Positions 42,141 through 52,490 of a stretch of 64,000 nucleotides of DNA are shown here, piece after piece. The position numbers and the translations under genes were made by a program. Position 1 is the first letter of the stretch; each line of letters opens with the position of its first letter. The notes under the pieces were generated by a model. The model saw nothing but the letters and a program-made list of their open reading frames with translations. It was not told where the DNA came from and did not search any database. Source of the DNA: Ornithinibacillus scapharcae TW25 (GTDB taxonomy: Bacteria; Bacillota; Bacilli; Bacillales; Amphibacillaceae); the NCBI RefSeq assembly GCF_000190475.1, contig NZ_AEWH01000060.1:1-64000 (forward strand), written 5' to 3'.

Positions 42141-42806
42141 TTAAAATTTCCAAATGTAAAACGACTCAATACTTAATCGTTTCATTGCCTCTTCTTTTAA
42201 ATCATTAGAAAGGTCATCACTTTGATTCCAACTACGGATAACTCCATTGGCTTGGGACTGATGACAAAGAATAGCTTCCATTTTCTTATCAAAGTTATCA
42301 CGTACATCATTTATAATTTGTGGGACACCTAGGTCTTCTAATTGCGTGTTTGTTATCGCTTGAGCCCATACCGTAGGACGTTTTTCTTCATCTATTAATC
42401 TCACTGCTTCAATCGCAGCTGCCCCTAACGCATTATGATCTGGGTGTACTGCATGTTCTGGATAATGTGTTATAACTAAACTTGGTTCTAATTCCTCCAG
42501 AATCCCTTTTATATGCTGCGCTACTTCGTTTCTGTCCTCATATTCTAGTGTCTTATCACGATAGCCTAACATTCTTAATTCCATATCTAGCACATTACAA
42601 GCATTAATCAATTCTTGTTTTCTAATCTCTGGTAAGGTTTCCCGATTAGCAAATGTCGGGTTTCCCATATTTCTTCCCATTTCTCCAAGAGTGCCACATA
42701 GATATGTTACTGGTACCCCTTGGTCTCGAAACTTCGCAATTGTTCCAGCAGCACCAAAAGATTCATCGTCTGGATGTGGATATATAACAACAACGTGTTT
42801 TTCCAT
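42141..42806 (-). CDS. bshB2: Bacillithiol biosynthesis deacetylase BshB2
   Basis: This 221-residue LmbE-family zinc deacetylase has VIYPHPDDESFGAAGT (zinc His-x-x-Asp-Asp) and the second site THYPEHAVHPDHNALG. BshB enzymes remove acetyl from GlcNAc-malate in bacillithiol synthesis or from bacillithiol S-conjugates. The linked yojF gene identifies this as the B2 (YojG) type. AAGGTGAT precedes the ATG. Confidence 0.92.
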   Translation of the reverse strand: MEKHVVVIYPHPDDESFGAAGTIAKFRDQGVPVTYLCGTLGEMGRNMGNPTFANRETLPEIRKQELINACNVLDMELRMLGYRDKTLEYEDRNEVAQHIKGILEELEPSLVITHYPEHAVHPDHNALGAAAIEAVRLIDEEKRPTVWAQAITNTQLEDLGVPQIINDVRDNFDKKMEAILCHQSQANGVIRSWNQSDDLSNDLKEEAMKRLSIESFYIWKF

Positions 42807-42830
42807 TTTATCACCTTTCTTCCGATTCCA

Positions 42831-43184
42831 TTAATAATGAAATGGTGTTTCACTTATTTGTAATGCAACCATTAAACGACCTTCACGATCATGGCCCGCC
42901 ATTAAAAGCTTTTCATTTTCAAAGAGTTCCCAATCCGTTAGACCTTCTGCATAGATCCATCCAATCTCCATTTTTAAGCCTGCACGGTAGGATTTCCCAT
43001 CGCCTACTATTTTTGCTTGATTAAAACGAACTTTTGCATTTCGAATATAAACGCCTACATTATATGCCTTCTCATTAACATGACTAGCGTAAGCACCATT
43101 TGTTGTTTCCAAGTGAATATATACCTCTTTCCCAACAAAGCTTTCTAGCTTTTCTTGGACCTTCGTAATATCGATTGGTTTCAT
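42831..43184 (-). CDS. yojF: YojF family protein (DUF1806)
   Basis: This 117-residue protein matches YojF: MKPIDITKVQEKLESFVGK, then VYIHLETTNGAYA, VGVYIRNAKVRFNQAKIVG and GWIYAEGLTDWELFENEKLL. It always lies beside bshB2, here 24 bp upstream, so a link to bacillithiol is inferred. AAGGAGG precedes the ATG. No catalytic motif known. Confidence 0.85.
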   Translation of the reverse strand: MKPIDITKVQEKLESFVGKEVYIHLETTNGAYASHVNEKAYNVGVYIRNAKVRFNQAKIVGDGKSYRAGLKMEIGWIYAEGLTDWELFENEKLLMAGHDREGRLMVALQISETPFHY

Positions 43185-43257
43185 TCGAACTCCTCCTTCA
43201 ATCTATTTTTACAATACAGAATCAAGAACTCTAGGTCAAAAGTTTAAGCTCGTAATA

Positions 43258-43297
43258 AGATAGACAGCAAAGGAAATTTTCCCTTACTGTCTATCAT
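43258..43297 (-). terminator. Hairpin after uvrA
   Basis: GATAGACAG and CTGTCTATC pair around a 20-nt loop just past the uvrA stop. The T-run is poor. Confidence 0.5.
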
Positions 43298-46174
43298 CTA
43301 GTTAACTTTTATTTCTTCTTTTTCCTTCAATAATTCTTGTTGTCTTTTCTTATCTCTTTCTAATACAGGCTTTAAGTAACGTCCCGTATAGGAAATTTCT
43401 TGTTTTGCTATCTCTTCCGGAGTACCTGTGGCAATAATTTGACCGCCACCAGCACCACCTTCTGGTCCTAAATCAATGAGATAATCTGCAGTTTTAATAA
43501 CATCCAAATTATGTTCAATGATTAATACGGTATCGCCATTATCAACTAGACGTTGAAGTACTTTTAATAATCGGCTTATATCATCAACATGTAAACCTGT
43601 TGTCGGTTCATCCAGAATATAAAGTGTCTTTCCATTGGAACGGCGATGTAACTCACTAGCAAGTTTCACGCGTTGTGCTTCCCCACCAGATAAAGTTGTT
43701 GCCGGTTGTCCAAGTGTTACATATCCTAACCCTACATCTACAATGGTTTGTATTTTACGTTTTATTTTCGGGATATTCGTAAAAAATTCATTGGCTTCTT
43801 CAATCGTCATATCTAAAATATCAGAAATACTCTTACCTTTATATTTGACCTCTAATGTTTCACGGTTATAGCGTTTCCCTTCACACACTTCACAAGGTAC
43901 ATAAACATCCGGTAAGAAGTGCATTTCAATTTTGATGATTCCATCACCTTTACATGCTTCACAACGGCCACCCTTAACGTTAAAGCTAAATCGGCCTTTT
44001 TTATACCCTCTTACCTTTGCCTCATTAGTGGATGCAAAAACATCTCGAATATCATCAAAAACGCCTGTATAGGTGGCTGGGTTGGACCGTGGTGTTCGGC
44101 CAATTGGTGATTGGTCTATATTAATGACCTTCTCTAAATGGTCTAATCCCTTGATTTTTTTATGTTTTCCAGGAATTAATTTACTCCTATTTAATTCTCT
44201 AGAAGCTGCTTTGAAGATGATTTCATTCACTAGGGAACTCTTACCTGATCCAGAAACACCTGTTACAACAGTAAACAGTCCTATTGGAATTTTAGCTGAG
44301 ACATGTTTTAAATTGTTTTCTGAAGCCCCTATAACTTCTAAGAAACGTTTGTCAGGCTTTCTACGGTCAATCGGTAGAGGTATGAATTTCTCCCCAGAAA
44401 GATATTTTCCAGTAAGTGATTTTTCATCATTCATCACTTCTTCCGGTGTTCCACTAGAAATGATTTGTCCACCGTGTTTGCCTGCGCCAGGACCGATATC
44501 AATTAACCAATCAGCTGCAAGCATGGTGTCCTCGTCATGCTCCACGACTATTAATGTATTATCTAAGTCTCGCATTCCCTTTAAGGCACCTATTAATTTA
44601 TCATTATCTCGTTGATGTAAACCTATTGAAGGCTCATCCAGTACATACAGAACACCAGTTAAAGCTGAACCAATTTGTGTTGCTAAACGAATTCGTTGAG
44701 CCTCTCCACCGGAGAGTGTTCCCGCGGTTCGCGAAAGGGTTAAATAATCTAAACCGACATTAACTAGAAATTCTAATCGATTATTGATTTCCTTTAATAA
44801 TAGCTTTGCAATTTGTTCTTCTTTTTTAGATAGGTTTAACTCTTGGAAGAATTTCACTGCTTGGGTAATGGAAAAGTTTGTAACATTACTAATATGAAGT
44901 CCGTCAACTAGTACTGCTAGTGCTTCTTCTTTAAGACGATGTCCTTTACAAGTTGGACATTCCTTATTCCGCATATATTTCTCTAATGTTTCACGAATGA
45001 AATCAGAAGAGGATTCCTTATAACGACGTGCTATATTATGAAGGACTCCTTCAAACTGAATCATATTATTACGGGTTTGACCAAACTCACTTTCATAGTA
45101 AAAATGAATCTTTTCATCACCACTACCATAAAGGATTTTATCCATTTGTTCCTTTGGTATATCTTTTACCGGGATATCCATATTTATTTCATAGTGCTCA
45201 CACACACTCTTTAATAGTTGTGGATAATACTGTGAACTAATTGGTTCCCACGCAGCAATTGCATGCTCATTAAGTGTCTTTTCCCAATCTGGAATAACCA
45301 AATCAACATCCACTACCAGATTTGTACCTAATCCATCACAGGATGGACACGCACCGAAAGGACTATTGAAAGAAAATAATCTCGGTTCTAAATCACTTAT
45401 TGAAAAACCACATTCCGGGCATGCATGATTTTCACTAAAAACAAGTTCTTCCTCACCCATTACATCGACGATAATCTTACCTTCTCCTAAATTTAATGCC
45501 GCTTCAATCGAATCACTTAAACGGGCTTCAATGTCTGGCTTAACAATTACTCGGTCAATAACTACCTCAATTGTATGCTTTTTATTTTTGTCTAGCTTAA
45601 TTTCTTCCGTAATCTCTCGCATTTCTTTGTCAACGCGAATCCGGACATAACCTTCTTTTTTCAGCTTTTCAAGTACTTTTACATGCTCCCCCTTACGTCC
45701 TGATATAACTGGAGCAAGAATTTGCATTTTCGTTCTTTCCGGGTATTCCATAATTCGATCAACCATTTGTTGAATGGTCTGTGACGAAATCTCAATTCCG
45801 TGTTTTGGACAAGTAGGATGACCGATTCTAGCATATAACAAACGCAGGTAATCATAAATCTCTGTAACAGTTCCAACAGTAGAGCGAGGATTTCTGCTCG
45901 TTGTTTTTTGATCGATTGCAATTGCTGGAGATAAACCATCAATTGTATCGACATCCGGTTTATCCATTTGTCCTAAAAACTGTCTAGCATAAGCAGATAA
46001 AGACTCCACATAGCGTCTCTGTCCTTCAGCATAGATTGTATCGAATGCTAAGGATGATTTACCGGAACCAGATAAACCTGTTACGACTACTAGTTTATTT
46101 TTTGGAATAGATATATCAATATTCTTTAGATTATGTGCCCTCGCACCTTTTATATTAATCATCTTGCTTTGCAT
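43298..46174 (-). CDS. uvrA: UvrABC system protein A
   Basis: This 958-residue ABC ATPase is full length. It has two P-loops ([16 protein letters not shown] and [16 protein letters not shown]), two signature motifs ([13 protein letters not shown] and [13 protein letters not shown]) and zinc modules (CPECGFS with CPSCDGLG, and CEACKGDG with CEVCEGKRY). UvrA finds helix distortions and loads UvrB. It starts 7 bp after uvrB, with GGAAGG inside the uvrB end. It probably shares the LexA-controlled transcript with uvrB. Confidence 0.98.
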   Translation of the reverse strand: MQSKMINIKGARAHNLKNIDISIPKNKLVVVTGLSGSGKSSLAFDTIYAEGQRRYVESLSAYARQFLGQMDKPDVDTIDGLSPAIAIDQKTTSRNPRSTVGTVTEIYDYLRLLYARIGHPTCPKHGIEISSQTIQQMVDRIMEYPERTKMQILAPVISGRKGEHVKVLEKLKKEGYVRIRVDKEMREITEEIKLDKNKKHTIEVVIDRVIVKPDIEARLSDSIEAALNLGEGKIIVDVMGEEELVFSENHACPECGFSISDLEPRLFSFNSPFGACPSCDGLGTNLVVDVDLVIPDWEKTLNEHAIAAWEPISSQYYPQLLKSVCEHYEINMDIPVKDIPKEQMDKILYGSGDEKIHFYYESEFGQTRNNMIQFEGVLHNIARRYKESSSDFIRETLEKYMRNKECPTCKGHRLKEEALAVLVDGLHISNVTNFSITQAVKFFQELNLSKKEEQIAKLLLKEINNRLEFLVNVGLDYLTLSRTAGTLSGGEAQRIRLATQIGSALTGVLYVLDEPSIGLHQRDNDKLIGALKGMRDLDNTLIVVEHDEDTMLAADWLIDIGPGAGKHGGQIISSGTPEEVMNDEKSLTGKYLSGEKFIPLPIDRRKPDKRFLEVIGASENNLKHVSAKIPIGLFTVVTGVSGSGKSSLVNEIIFKAASRELNRSKLIPGKHKKIKGLDHLEKVINIDQSPIGRTPRSNPATYTGVFDDIRDVFASTNEAKVRGYKKGRFSFNVKGGRCEACKGDGIIKIEMHFLPDVYVPCEVCEGKRYNRETLEVKYKGKSISDILDMTIEEANEFFTNIPKIKRKIQTIVDVGLGYVTLGQPATTLSGGEAQRVKLASELHRRSNGKTLYILDEPTTGLHVDDISRLLKVLQRLVDNGDTVLIIEHNLDVIKTADYLIDLGPEGGAGGGQIIATGTPEEIAKQEISYTGRYLKPVLERDKKRQQELLKEKEEIKVN

Positions 46175-46181
46175 GACTTGG

Positions 46182-48167
46182 TCATCCTTCCGCTTTTAAT
46201 TCAAATAAAATATCACGAAGCTCTGCTGCCTTTTCGAAATCTAATGCTTTAGCAGCTTCACGCATTTCCTGCTCGATACTTTCGATAACTTTCTCTCGTT
46301 CCTTCTTCGTTAACTTCGCAAGACTCTTCGTTTTCTCTGCATATTCTGTTTGTTCCTCTGCAGCTACAGTTGCTCGAATAACATCACGTACATCCTTTTT
46401 AATTGTTTGTGGGGTGATGTTATGCTCCTTATTGTAAGCAATTTGCTTTTCACGACGACGTTCTGTTTCCTCTATCGCTTTTTGCATGGAGTCAGTCATC
46501 TTATCCGCATACATAATGACCTGCCCATTCGCGTTACGTGCAGCTCTACCAATTGTTTGGATTAACGAACGCTCCGAACGAAGGAACCCTTCTTTATCCG
46601 CATCCAAGATGGCAACAAGTGAAACCTCTGGAATATCAAGTCCTTCACGAAGTAAATTAATTCCTATTAGAACATCATATTTTCCTACACGTAAATCACG
46701 GATGACCTCTATCCGTTCTAACGTCTTTATTTCACTGTGTAAGTACGCAACTTTAATGCCGATTTCTTTCAAGTAGTCCGTTAAATCCTCCGACATTTTC
46801 TTCGTTAAAGTTGTGACAAGCACTCGTTCATTTTTCTCAGTACGCTTATTTATTTCTCCGATTAGATTATCAATTTGACCTTCAATCGGACGTACTTCTA
46901 TTAGAGGGTCTAATAAACCTGTTGGACGAATAATTTGTTCTGTCATAACAGGAGTATGTTCCATTTCATATGGACCTGGTGTAGCAGATACAAAAATAAT
47001 TTGATTCACTTTTTTCTCAAACTCATCAAATTTTAATGGTCTGTTATCTAATGCGGAAGGCAAGCGAAATCCATGATCCACTAAAACCTGTTTTCTCGCT
47101 TGGTCACCATTATACATTCCTCTTACTTGTGGAAGTGTAACATGGGATTCATCCACAACAACTAAAAAGTCTTTTGGAAAGAAGTCTAGCAATGTATATG
47201 GCGTTGCGCCCGCTTCTCTAAGTGTAAGATGTCTGGAATAGTTCTCTATTCCTGAACAAAATCCCATCTCACGCATCATCTCTAAGTCATAATTTGTCCG
47301 CTGTTCCAACCGTTGTGCCTCTAAAAGCTTATTTTGACTGCGAAGCTCTTCTAACCGTTCTTCTAATTCTTTTTCAATATTAGCTATTGCTAATTTCATT
47401 TTCTCATCGCCTGTTACGAAGTGAGAGGCTGGGAAAATAGCAACATGTTCACGGTCACCGATGATTTCTCCTGTCAAAGCATCAACCTCACGTATCCGAT
47501 CAATCTCATCCCCAAAAAACTCCACACGGATACAATGTTCTTCTTTGGAAGCCGGGATAATCTCAACAGAATCCCCACGCACACGGAATGTACCACGCTG
47601 GAAGTCTATATCATTTCGCGCGTATTGAATATCGACTAAGTTTCGTAAAAGCTGGTCACGATCTTTTTCCATACCCATACGGAGTGATAGCACTTGATTT
47701 CGATATTCTTCTGGGTTACCTAATCCATAAATACACGATACACTGGCAACAATGAGCACATCATTTCGTTCAAATAATGCCGATGTTGCAGAGTGGCGTA
47801 ACTTATCAATTTCATCATTTATACTTGCATCTTTTTCGATGAATGTATCGGTAGAAGGAACATATGCTTCTGGCTGATAATAATCATAGTAGCTAACAAA
47901 ATACTCTACCGCGTTGTTAGGGAAAAACTCCTTAAATTCACTATATAACTGACCGGCCAATGTCTTATTATGAGCAATTACAAGTGTTGGACGATTAATC
48001 TCCTTTACCACATTGGAAACAGTAAATGTTTTCCCAGTACCAGTAGCCCCCAACAAAGTCTGGTGTCGTTGTCCTGCGAGAACTCTTTGAACCAATTCAT
48101 CAATTGCTTTAGGTTGATCCCCACGTGGTTCATATTTTGAAACTAATTGAAATTTATTATTTTCCAT
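46182..48167 (-). CDS. uvrB: UvrABC system protein B
   Basis: This 661-residue helicase-like protein has the P-loop [12 protein letters not shown], the beta-hairpin region [20 protein letters not shown], the DESH box [20 protein letters not shown], motif [11 protein letters not shown] and the C-terminal UVR domain ([23 protein letters not shown]) that contacts UvrC. It verifies damage and recruits UvrC. GGAGGG precedes the ATG. A LexA-type box lies 66 bp upstream. Confidence 0.98.
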   Translation of the reverse strand: MENNKFQLVSKYEPRGDQPKAIDELVQRVLAGQRHQTLLGATGTGKTFTVSNVVKEINRPTLVIAHNKTLAGQLYSEFKEFFPNNAVEYFVSYYDYYQPEAYVPSTDTFIEKDASINDEIDKLRHSATSALFERNDVLIVASVSCIYGLGNPEEYRNQVLSLRMGMEKDRDQLLRNLVDIQYARNDIDFQRGTFRVRGDSVEIIPASKEEHCIRVEFFGDEIDRIREVDALTGEIIGDREHVAIFPASHFVTGDEKMKLAIANIEKELEERLEELRSQNKLLEAQRLEQRTNYDLEMMREMGFCSGIENYSRHLTLREAGATPYTLLDFFPKDFLVVVDESHVTLPQVRGMYNGDQARKQVLVDHGFRLPSALDNRPLKFDEFEKKVNQIIFVSATPGPYEMEHTPVMTEQIIRPTGLLDPLIEVRPIEGQIDNLIGEINKRTEKNERVLVTTLTKKMSEDLTDYLKEIGIKVAYLHSEIKTLERIEVIRDLRVGKYDVLIGINLLREGLDIPEVSLVAILDADKEGFLRSERSLIQTIGRAARNANGQVIMYADKMTDSMQKAIEETERRREKQIAYNKEHNITPQTIKKDVRDVIRATVAAEEQTEYAEKTKSLAKLTKKEREKVIESIEQEMREAAKALDFEKAAELRDILFELKAEG

Positions 48168-48232
48168 AGCCTTCCCTCCGTCCTGAACCTTCCTTTAGTT
48201 TATCATAGTCTGTCATTTTTTTAACAGAAATA

Positions 48233-48246
48233 CGAACTAACATTCG
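48233..48246. promoter_or_regulatory. LexA (DinR) box upstream of uvrB
   Basis: CGAACTAACATTCG matches the Bacillus SOS box CGAAC-N4-GTTCG with one mismatch. It lies 66-79 bp before the uvrB start and just upstream of a possible -10 TATGAT (minus strand). The rest of 48168-48472 holds only this and the terminator at 48443. Confidence 0.65.
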
Positions 48247-48442
48247 ATTCTTTTCTAATTACATACTACCTATTCTTTCCATTCTATTCAAGCGTTTAGT
48301 ACGAAATTTTTTAAATAGAAGGCGGACTGTACAAATGCTTGCTAAAGATTTTGACTTGCTCAGCTTTTATCTCCACCGTTCTTTGGCAACATCATCCCAA
48401 AAAACCAACATATACACCCTTTCCCCAACTTCCTTCCCTCAA

Positions 48443-48474
48443 GAAAAAAACAACTACTAATAAAAGCAGTTGTT
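48443..48474 (-). terminator. Terminator overlapping the ykoN stop
   Basis: AACAACTGC and AGTAGTTGTT pair on the minus strand and continue TTTTTTTC. The 5' arm begins at the stop codon. Confidence 0.7.
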
Positions 48475-49579
48475 ATCTACATAGTTCAACTAAAATTTCC
48501 ACTAAAGACTGTTTCTCTATATACGAATGATATTCCTTAACACGTTTAGCGTAAGCTTTTTGTTGTTCTTGACATTGGAAAAATTCCATTATTTGTTGTT
48601 CTACATTTTGTCGGTTACTTACTAAACGATTGATAACTCCTAAAGACTCTAGTTCTAGCTCATTGACCTTTTCCTGCCCCGGCAATGCATTACAGGTAAA
48701 GATCGGTATGTGCTTCATTAAGCATTCACTGATGGTAACACCGCCCGGCTTGGTAATTACCGCATCGACATTATTATAAAGTTGATTCATAGCTACTTTA
48801 TTGTTTATATATCGTACAGGTGTTATGTTTGGTTCATTTAGTTGCTGGAGCTTGTTATACAACTTTTCATTGTGACCACATAATACCGTATACTGTATGG
48901 TTGGCTGTTCCGGAATGATTTTCTCAATGGAACCTATTCCCAAACTTCCACCACCGACTAATACATGTAGATTCCTTTTCCGTTTAGGTGAAGACTTTCT
49001 TTCTTTAAATATTGGGTGTACTGGTATACCAGTAATAAATATTTTATTCGCGTCCACCCCAAGTTCCATTAAGAAATCTTTCACTTTTTTAGATGGTACT
49101 AAATGAAAGTCTATTCCATCTATTCCCCAAACCCGATTTATAAAATAATCGGTATAAACATTAACTGTAATAGCATCAATCCTACCTTTTTGCTTTAGAA
49201 CACTTGCAATATTAGAAGGAAGACAATGTGTACAAAACAAAATACTAGGTTTATTTTCGTTCATCAATTTCTTAAAAAACGAAGTAAACATCGCTTCATA
49301 TAATAGTTGGCGAGTCCGCTTTGTTTGGTTTTTAACCGCTAAATAGCTATATACCTTATCATAAGCACTTGGCAGTTTATTAATCCAATGAATATATGCG
49401 CTTGAAACAAGCTTCTCGACAATTCCATAACTATAAGACAATATGTCTACCTTCTCACAGTTCATGGTTTGGATAGCAAGTTGTAATTCCTCCATAATTG
49501 CATCCGCAACATGATGATGGCCAGTAGGTATTTGCATAAATGGCAGTAATAGTGCTTCTTTCTTGGAAGTAGTACCCAT
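48473..49579 (-). CDS. ykoN: YkoN-like glycosyltransferase (MGDG synthase/UgtP fold)
   Basis: This 368-residue protein has the GT28 layout: KKEALLLPFMQIPTGHHHVADAI at the start (GHHxxA acceptor-side loop of MGDG synthases), NVYTDYFINRVWGIDG, ITGIPVHPIF, a nucleotide-sugar site HVLVGGGSLGIGSI and AVITKPGGVTISECL. It probably glycosylates a lipid or cell-wall precursor; the acceptor is unknown. The start chosen is ATG at 49579 with GGGTGAT upstream; an open extension to 49624 (TTG) is less likely. Neighbours match Bacillus ykoN-ykoP-ykoQ. Confidence 0.8.
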   Translation of the reverse strand: MGTTSKKEALLLPFMQIPTGHHHVADAIMEELQLAIQTMNCEKVDILSYSYGIVEKLVSSAYIHWINKLPSAYDKVYSYLAVKNQTKRTRQLLYEAMFTSFFKKLMNENKPSILFCTHCLPSNIASVLKQKGRIDAITVNVYTDYFINRVWGIDGIDFHLVPSKKVKDFLMELGVDANKIFITGIPVHPIFKERKSSPKRKRNLHVLVGGGSLGIGSIEKIIPEQPTIQYTVLCGHNEKLYNKLQQLNEPNITPVRYINNKVAMNQLYNNVDAVITKPGGVTISECLMKHIPIFTCNALPGQEKVNELELESLGVINRLVSNRQNVEQQIMEFFQCQEQQKAYAKRVKEYHSYIEKQSLVEILVELCR

Positions 49580-49681
49580 TTTGATCACCCAATCATCTAG
49601 CTTCTCATATAAGAATTCCTTCAATTACCAATGCTTGTCTGATGCTTTGCATGTTATAATCCTTTTTGGGGAGGAATTCAA

Positions 49682-50497
49682 ATGACGTATATGATATTCG
49701 CAATACTGCTAGTCTGTATTAGCATTTTTATATATAAGGCAAACCAAAACACGAAAGACATTCAAATCAACAAAATACAAATCTCTACTAAGTATCCTTC
49801 AAAACAATCCAATTTATCCATCCTTCACCTATCTGATATGCATCTAGAAAATATTTCGATTACACCGACTGAATTAGCTGATAAAATACGTAATGCAAAA
49901 CCTGACATGATAGCATTAACAGGCGATTTCCTAGACCGAAAACGAACCATCCCGAAATTAGAGCCTTATCTAAAGGTACTACAGGAAATGAAGCCGCAGC
50001 ATGGAATCTATGCTGTTCTAGGAAATCATGATTATGTTTTAAAAGAAGATAACCTCTCAAAGCTAAAAAATCTATTAACTCGATATGATTGTCAGGTGAT
50101 GCAAAACACGAATACCACTATTATAGTAAATAACCAGGTGATCAATATCATTGGAATAGACGATTATAGTACCAATAGAAGTGATCTCGTAAAATCCTAT
50201 GAAAATATGGGTGTTGGGATTAACATCGTGTTAACACACGATCCAAATATCGTCCTTGAAATGGATAAGTATCCTTTTGATTATTTGCTAGCAGGACATT
50301 TTCATGGCGGGCAAATACGATATCCCAAAGCATTCCATCTTGTCAAAATGGGAAAGCTGCCACGGCTTAATATGATAAAGGGTTTGCATCAGCATAATGA
50401 TTCACCATTTTATATTAGCGAAGGCCTTGGTCAAACGGGTGTCAATATACGTGTAGGAAGTCGTCCGGAGATTACCCTACACGAGATCGCTATTTAA
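49682..50497 (+). CDS. ykoQ: YkoQ-like metallophosphoesterase
   Basis: This 271-residue protein has an N-terminal membrane anchor (residues 3-18) and calcineurin-type motifs: ILHLSDMHLE, ALTGDFLDR, AVLGNHDYVL, VLTHDPN and LLAGHFHGGQIRYP. All metal ligands are present. Relatives include phosphodiesterases and UDP-diacylglucosamine hydrolase-like enzymes acting on envelope lipids. It is divergent from ykoN, with an extended -10 (TGTTATAAT at 49650-49658). Its stop overlaps that of ykoP on the other strand. Confidence 0.85.
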   Translation: MTYMIFAILLVCISIFIYKANQNTKDIQINKIQISTKYPSKQSNLSILHLSDMHLENISITPTELADKIRNAKPDMIALTGDFLDRKRTIPKLEPYLKVLQEMKPQHGIYAVLGNHDYVLKEDNLSKLKNLLTRYDCQVMQNTNTTIIVNNQVINIIGIDDYSTNRSDLVKSYENMGVGINIVLTHDPNIVLEMDKYPFDYLLAGHFHGGQIRYPKAFHLVKMGKLPRLNMIKGLHQHNDSPFYISEGLGQTGVNIRVGSRPEITLHEIAI

Positions 50498-51039
50498 TCA
50501 TCCATTCGATATCTATTAACTAGCTCATTCCTAGACATAAATAAATATACTGGATTCTCATGTCTGGATGAGCTAGCTAAATAATTAATCGGCATGAATG
50601 TTAAACGCTTGTATGCCTTATAAATAGAATTATGAATTGGAACATTATCAAACCCTAACCTCTTCGTCCCCTTATATAAACTAGTAATCCCAACGATTCC
50701 CTTTATTTCTGAAAACCTTTTATGAGTTCGTACATATTCTGCCAGCATCGGCATCGATTTTTTGACCATATGATAAATATAGACCGCTCTTTTCGTATCA
50801 TTTGATACAGAATAGAGTTCATTCATTATCTTCACATTATGCAGGTGAATTTTTATGAGTAAATCATTTTTATAAATAATGGTCCCATCACTTAGTGTCG
50901 TTGTCCTTCCCTTATATCGAGTAAGTCTGACACGAAAAAGTGTCTTCTCCGCTTCCAAATCACAAACATAGTTTAACCTAGTTAAACTATAGTAAATCGG
51001 ATCAAAAACATTCCAAACCCCCAATAAATAGCTTTTCAT
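50494..51039 (-). CDS. ykoP: YkoP family protein
   Basis: This 181-residue protein matches Bacillus YkoP in length and in the neighbourhood of ykoN and ykoQ. Visible features are SYLLGVWNVFDPIYYSLTRL at the start, FRVRLTRYKGRTTTLSDGT and the basic C-terminal half with GITSLYKGTKRLGF. No membrane segment or catalytic motif is evident. It converges with ykoQ, overlapping by 4 bp at the stop codons. Confidence 0.7.
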   Translation of the reverse strand: MKSYLLGVWNVFDPIYYSLTRLNYVCDLEAEKTLFRVRLTRYKGRTTTLSDGTIIYKNDLLIKIHLHNVKIMNELYSVSNDTKRAVYIYHMVKKSMPMLAEYVRTHKRFSEIKGIVGITSLYKGTKRLGFDNVPIHNSIYKAYKRLTFMPINYLASSSRHENPVYLFMSRNELVNRYRMDD

Positions 51040-51103
51040 GCATGTAATTATCCTTCCTGTAAATATTTTGCATTTATAGTTTGCTTGAAATGATTAAAAA
51101 TAT

Positions 51104-51142
51104 GAAAATCCGTACCACATTTTTTTGTGATACGGATTTTTC
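51104..51142. terminator. Bidirectional terminator after minJ
   Basis: AAAATCCGTACCAC and GTGATACGGATTTTT are inverted repeats with A- and T-runs at each side, just past the minJ stop. Confidence 0.75.
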
Positions 51143-51147
51143 TAGTT

Positions 51148-52319
51148 TTATTTCGATTTTCGATATGGTTCACCTGCAAAGATTAAACCTAATTCATGAT
51201 GATCCCCTTCATACATTGCACTTTGAACGAAGCGAATTTCTCCATTCGAATCAATCAACTCAATCTTGAAAAATGATCCTGTTTGTTGTAGTGCTTCGTA
51301 TAAATCATCTACACTATGAATTTTGGATCCATTCACTTTTGCAACGGTTTCCCCTATTAAGATATTCAACCGATCCGCAGGAGAACCAGGTATGATTCCT
51401 AGTACTCGTAGACCCAAGTTCGTATGGTTAAAGTAAGAAGCTTTCGTTAAGTCCCTCGTGCGAAAACGGTAATTGATAAACTCTCTTCCTAAAATAGCAA
51501 ATATCACAGCAACAATGCTTAACCAAGAAAAGAAAATGCTACCCGTTGCCAGTACTAATACTAAAACAGCCAAACCAAGGAGGTTCATAGAGAGCTTATT
51601 AGCTACCTCATGTGGCAAACTACCTCTTACTGTAAACTCAAATCCTACCACGAATGGAACTAATACAATGGCAAAATTCTCGCCATTAATATCCAGATAT
51701 GGCCAATATGCTGCAAATGGTTCAATTAATCCAGATGGAATTAATGTAAAAACGGGATAATAGCTATACGTTTAATGCGATGTCTCCCAATCCAGCTCCC
51801 TCTACTTCCTAATGTTAGTTCTGGATATGTTTCATTTTGCCTAATTCTATTGATGAAATGGGCTTCAACAAATAAAAATAAAGCCAATAGAATTACTAAC
51901 ACGGAAAAATTGACCTCGATATCTTTAGGAATAAAGGTTATATACTCATCTAACAATGGAGACAGCATAAGTAAAACAACGGTGATTCCAATTGTATAAC
52001 TCGGTGATAATAATGAAAAACGCAAGGTTAGACTTAAAATAATAGTCACCATACTGAATACGAATATTGCTTCCACCGATAAAACCATTCCGACTGCAAT
52101 GGTTACAATAGAATAGAAAAGCCCTATCAGAAGCGAAAATCCTATCGTATCTTTCCACTCCGTAAGGACATCAAATACTTTGGTGCCAAAGTATTTTCTC
52201 TCCTGTTTAATTCTTCTAATTCCTACAAAAATAATAAGTGCTATTGCCCAATATAAAAGAGGATTCAGAAATACCTTTCCAATACCCTTTCCTATTTCGA
52301 TTAACCAGTCCTGTACCAT
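51148..52319 (-). pseudogene. minJ: MinJ-like topological determinant of cell division, frameshifted
   Basis: Two frames make one MinJ. The first (52319-51741, 192 codons) starts MVQDWLIEIGKGIGKVFLNP and has about six TMs. It breaks after RHRIKRIAIIPFLH. The second continues without a stop from about 51757 (TLIPSGLIEPFAAYWPYLDI), has two more TMs and a C-terminal PDZ domain (LGLRVLGIIPGSPADRLNIL). Restoring one base near 51756-51760 (CCCG on the minus strand) gives a normal length near 390. MinJ links DivIVA to MinCD in Bacillus. Either the gene is broken or the base is a sequencing error. Confidence 0.82.
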
Positions 52320-52447
52320 TTATGTTCACCTTCCAACATGCAGTTAAATCCTCTACATTATAACCTTATATATTCGCCATTTGTCGAAAAAACTCCTGCT
52401 TTTTTAACAATTTTACTTTGGTATTACTTTACATATATCGTTTCGAA

Positions 52448-52484
52448 CAAAAAATAGGAATCCACGATACAACGCGGATTCCTA
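52448..52484 (-). terminator. ctpB terminator
   Basis: TAGGAATCCGCG pairs with CGTGGATTCCTA, followed on the minus strand by TTTTTTG. Confidence 0.8.
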
Positions 52485-52490
52485 CTCTTG

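Noticed and set aside
43635-44615. Plus-strand open frames inside uvrA
   Set aside because: They are shadows of the conserved uvrA coding sequence.
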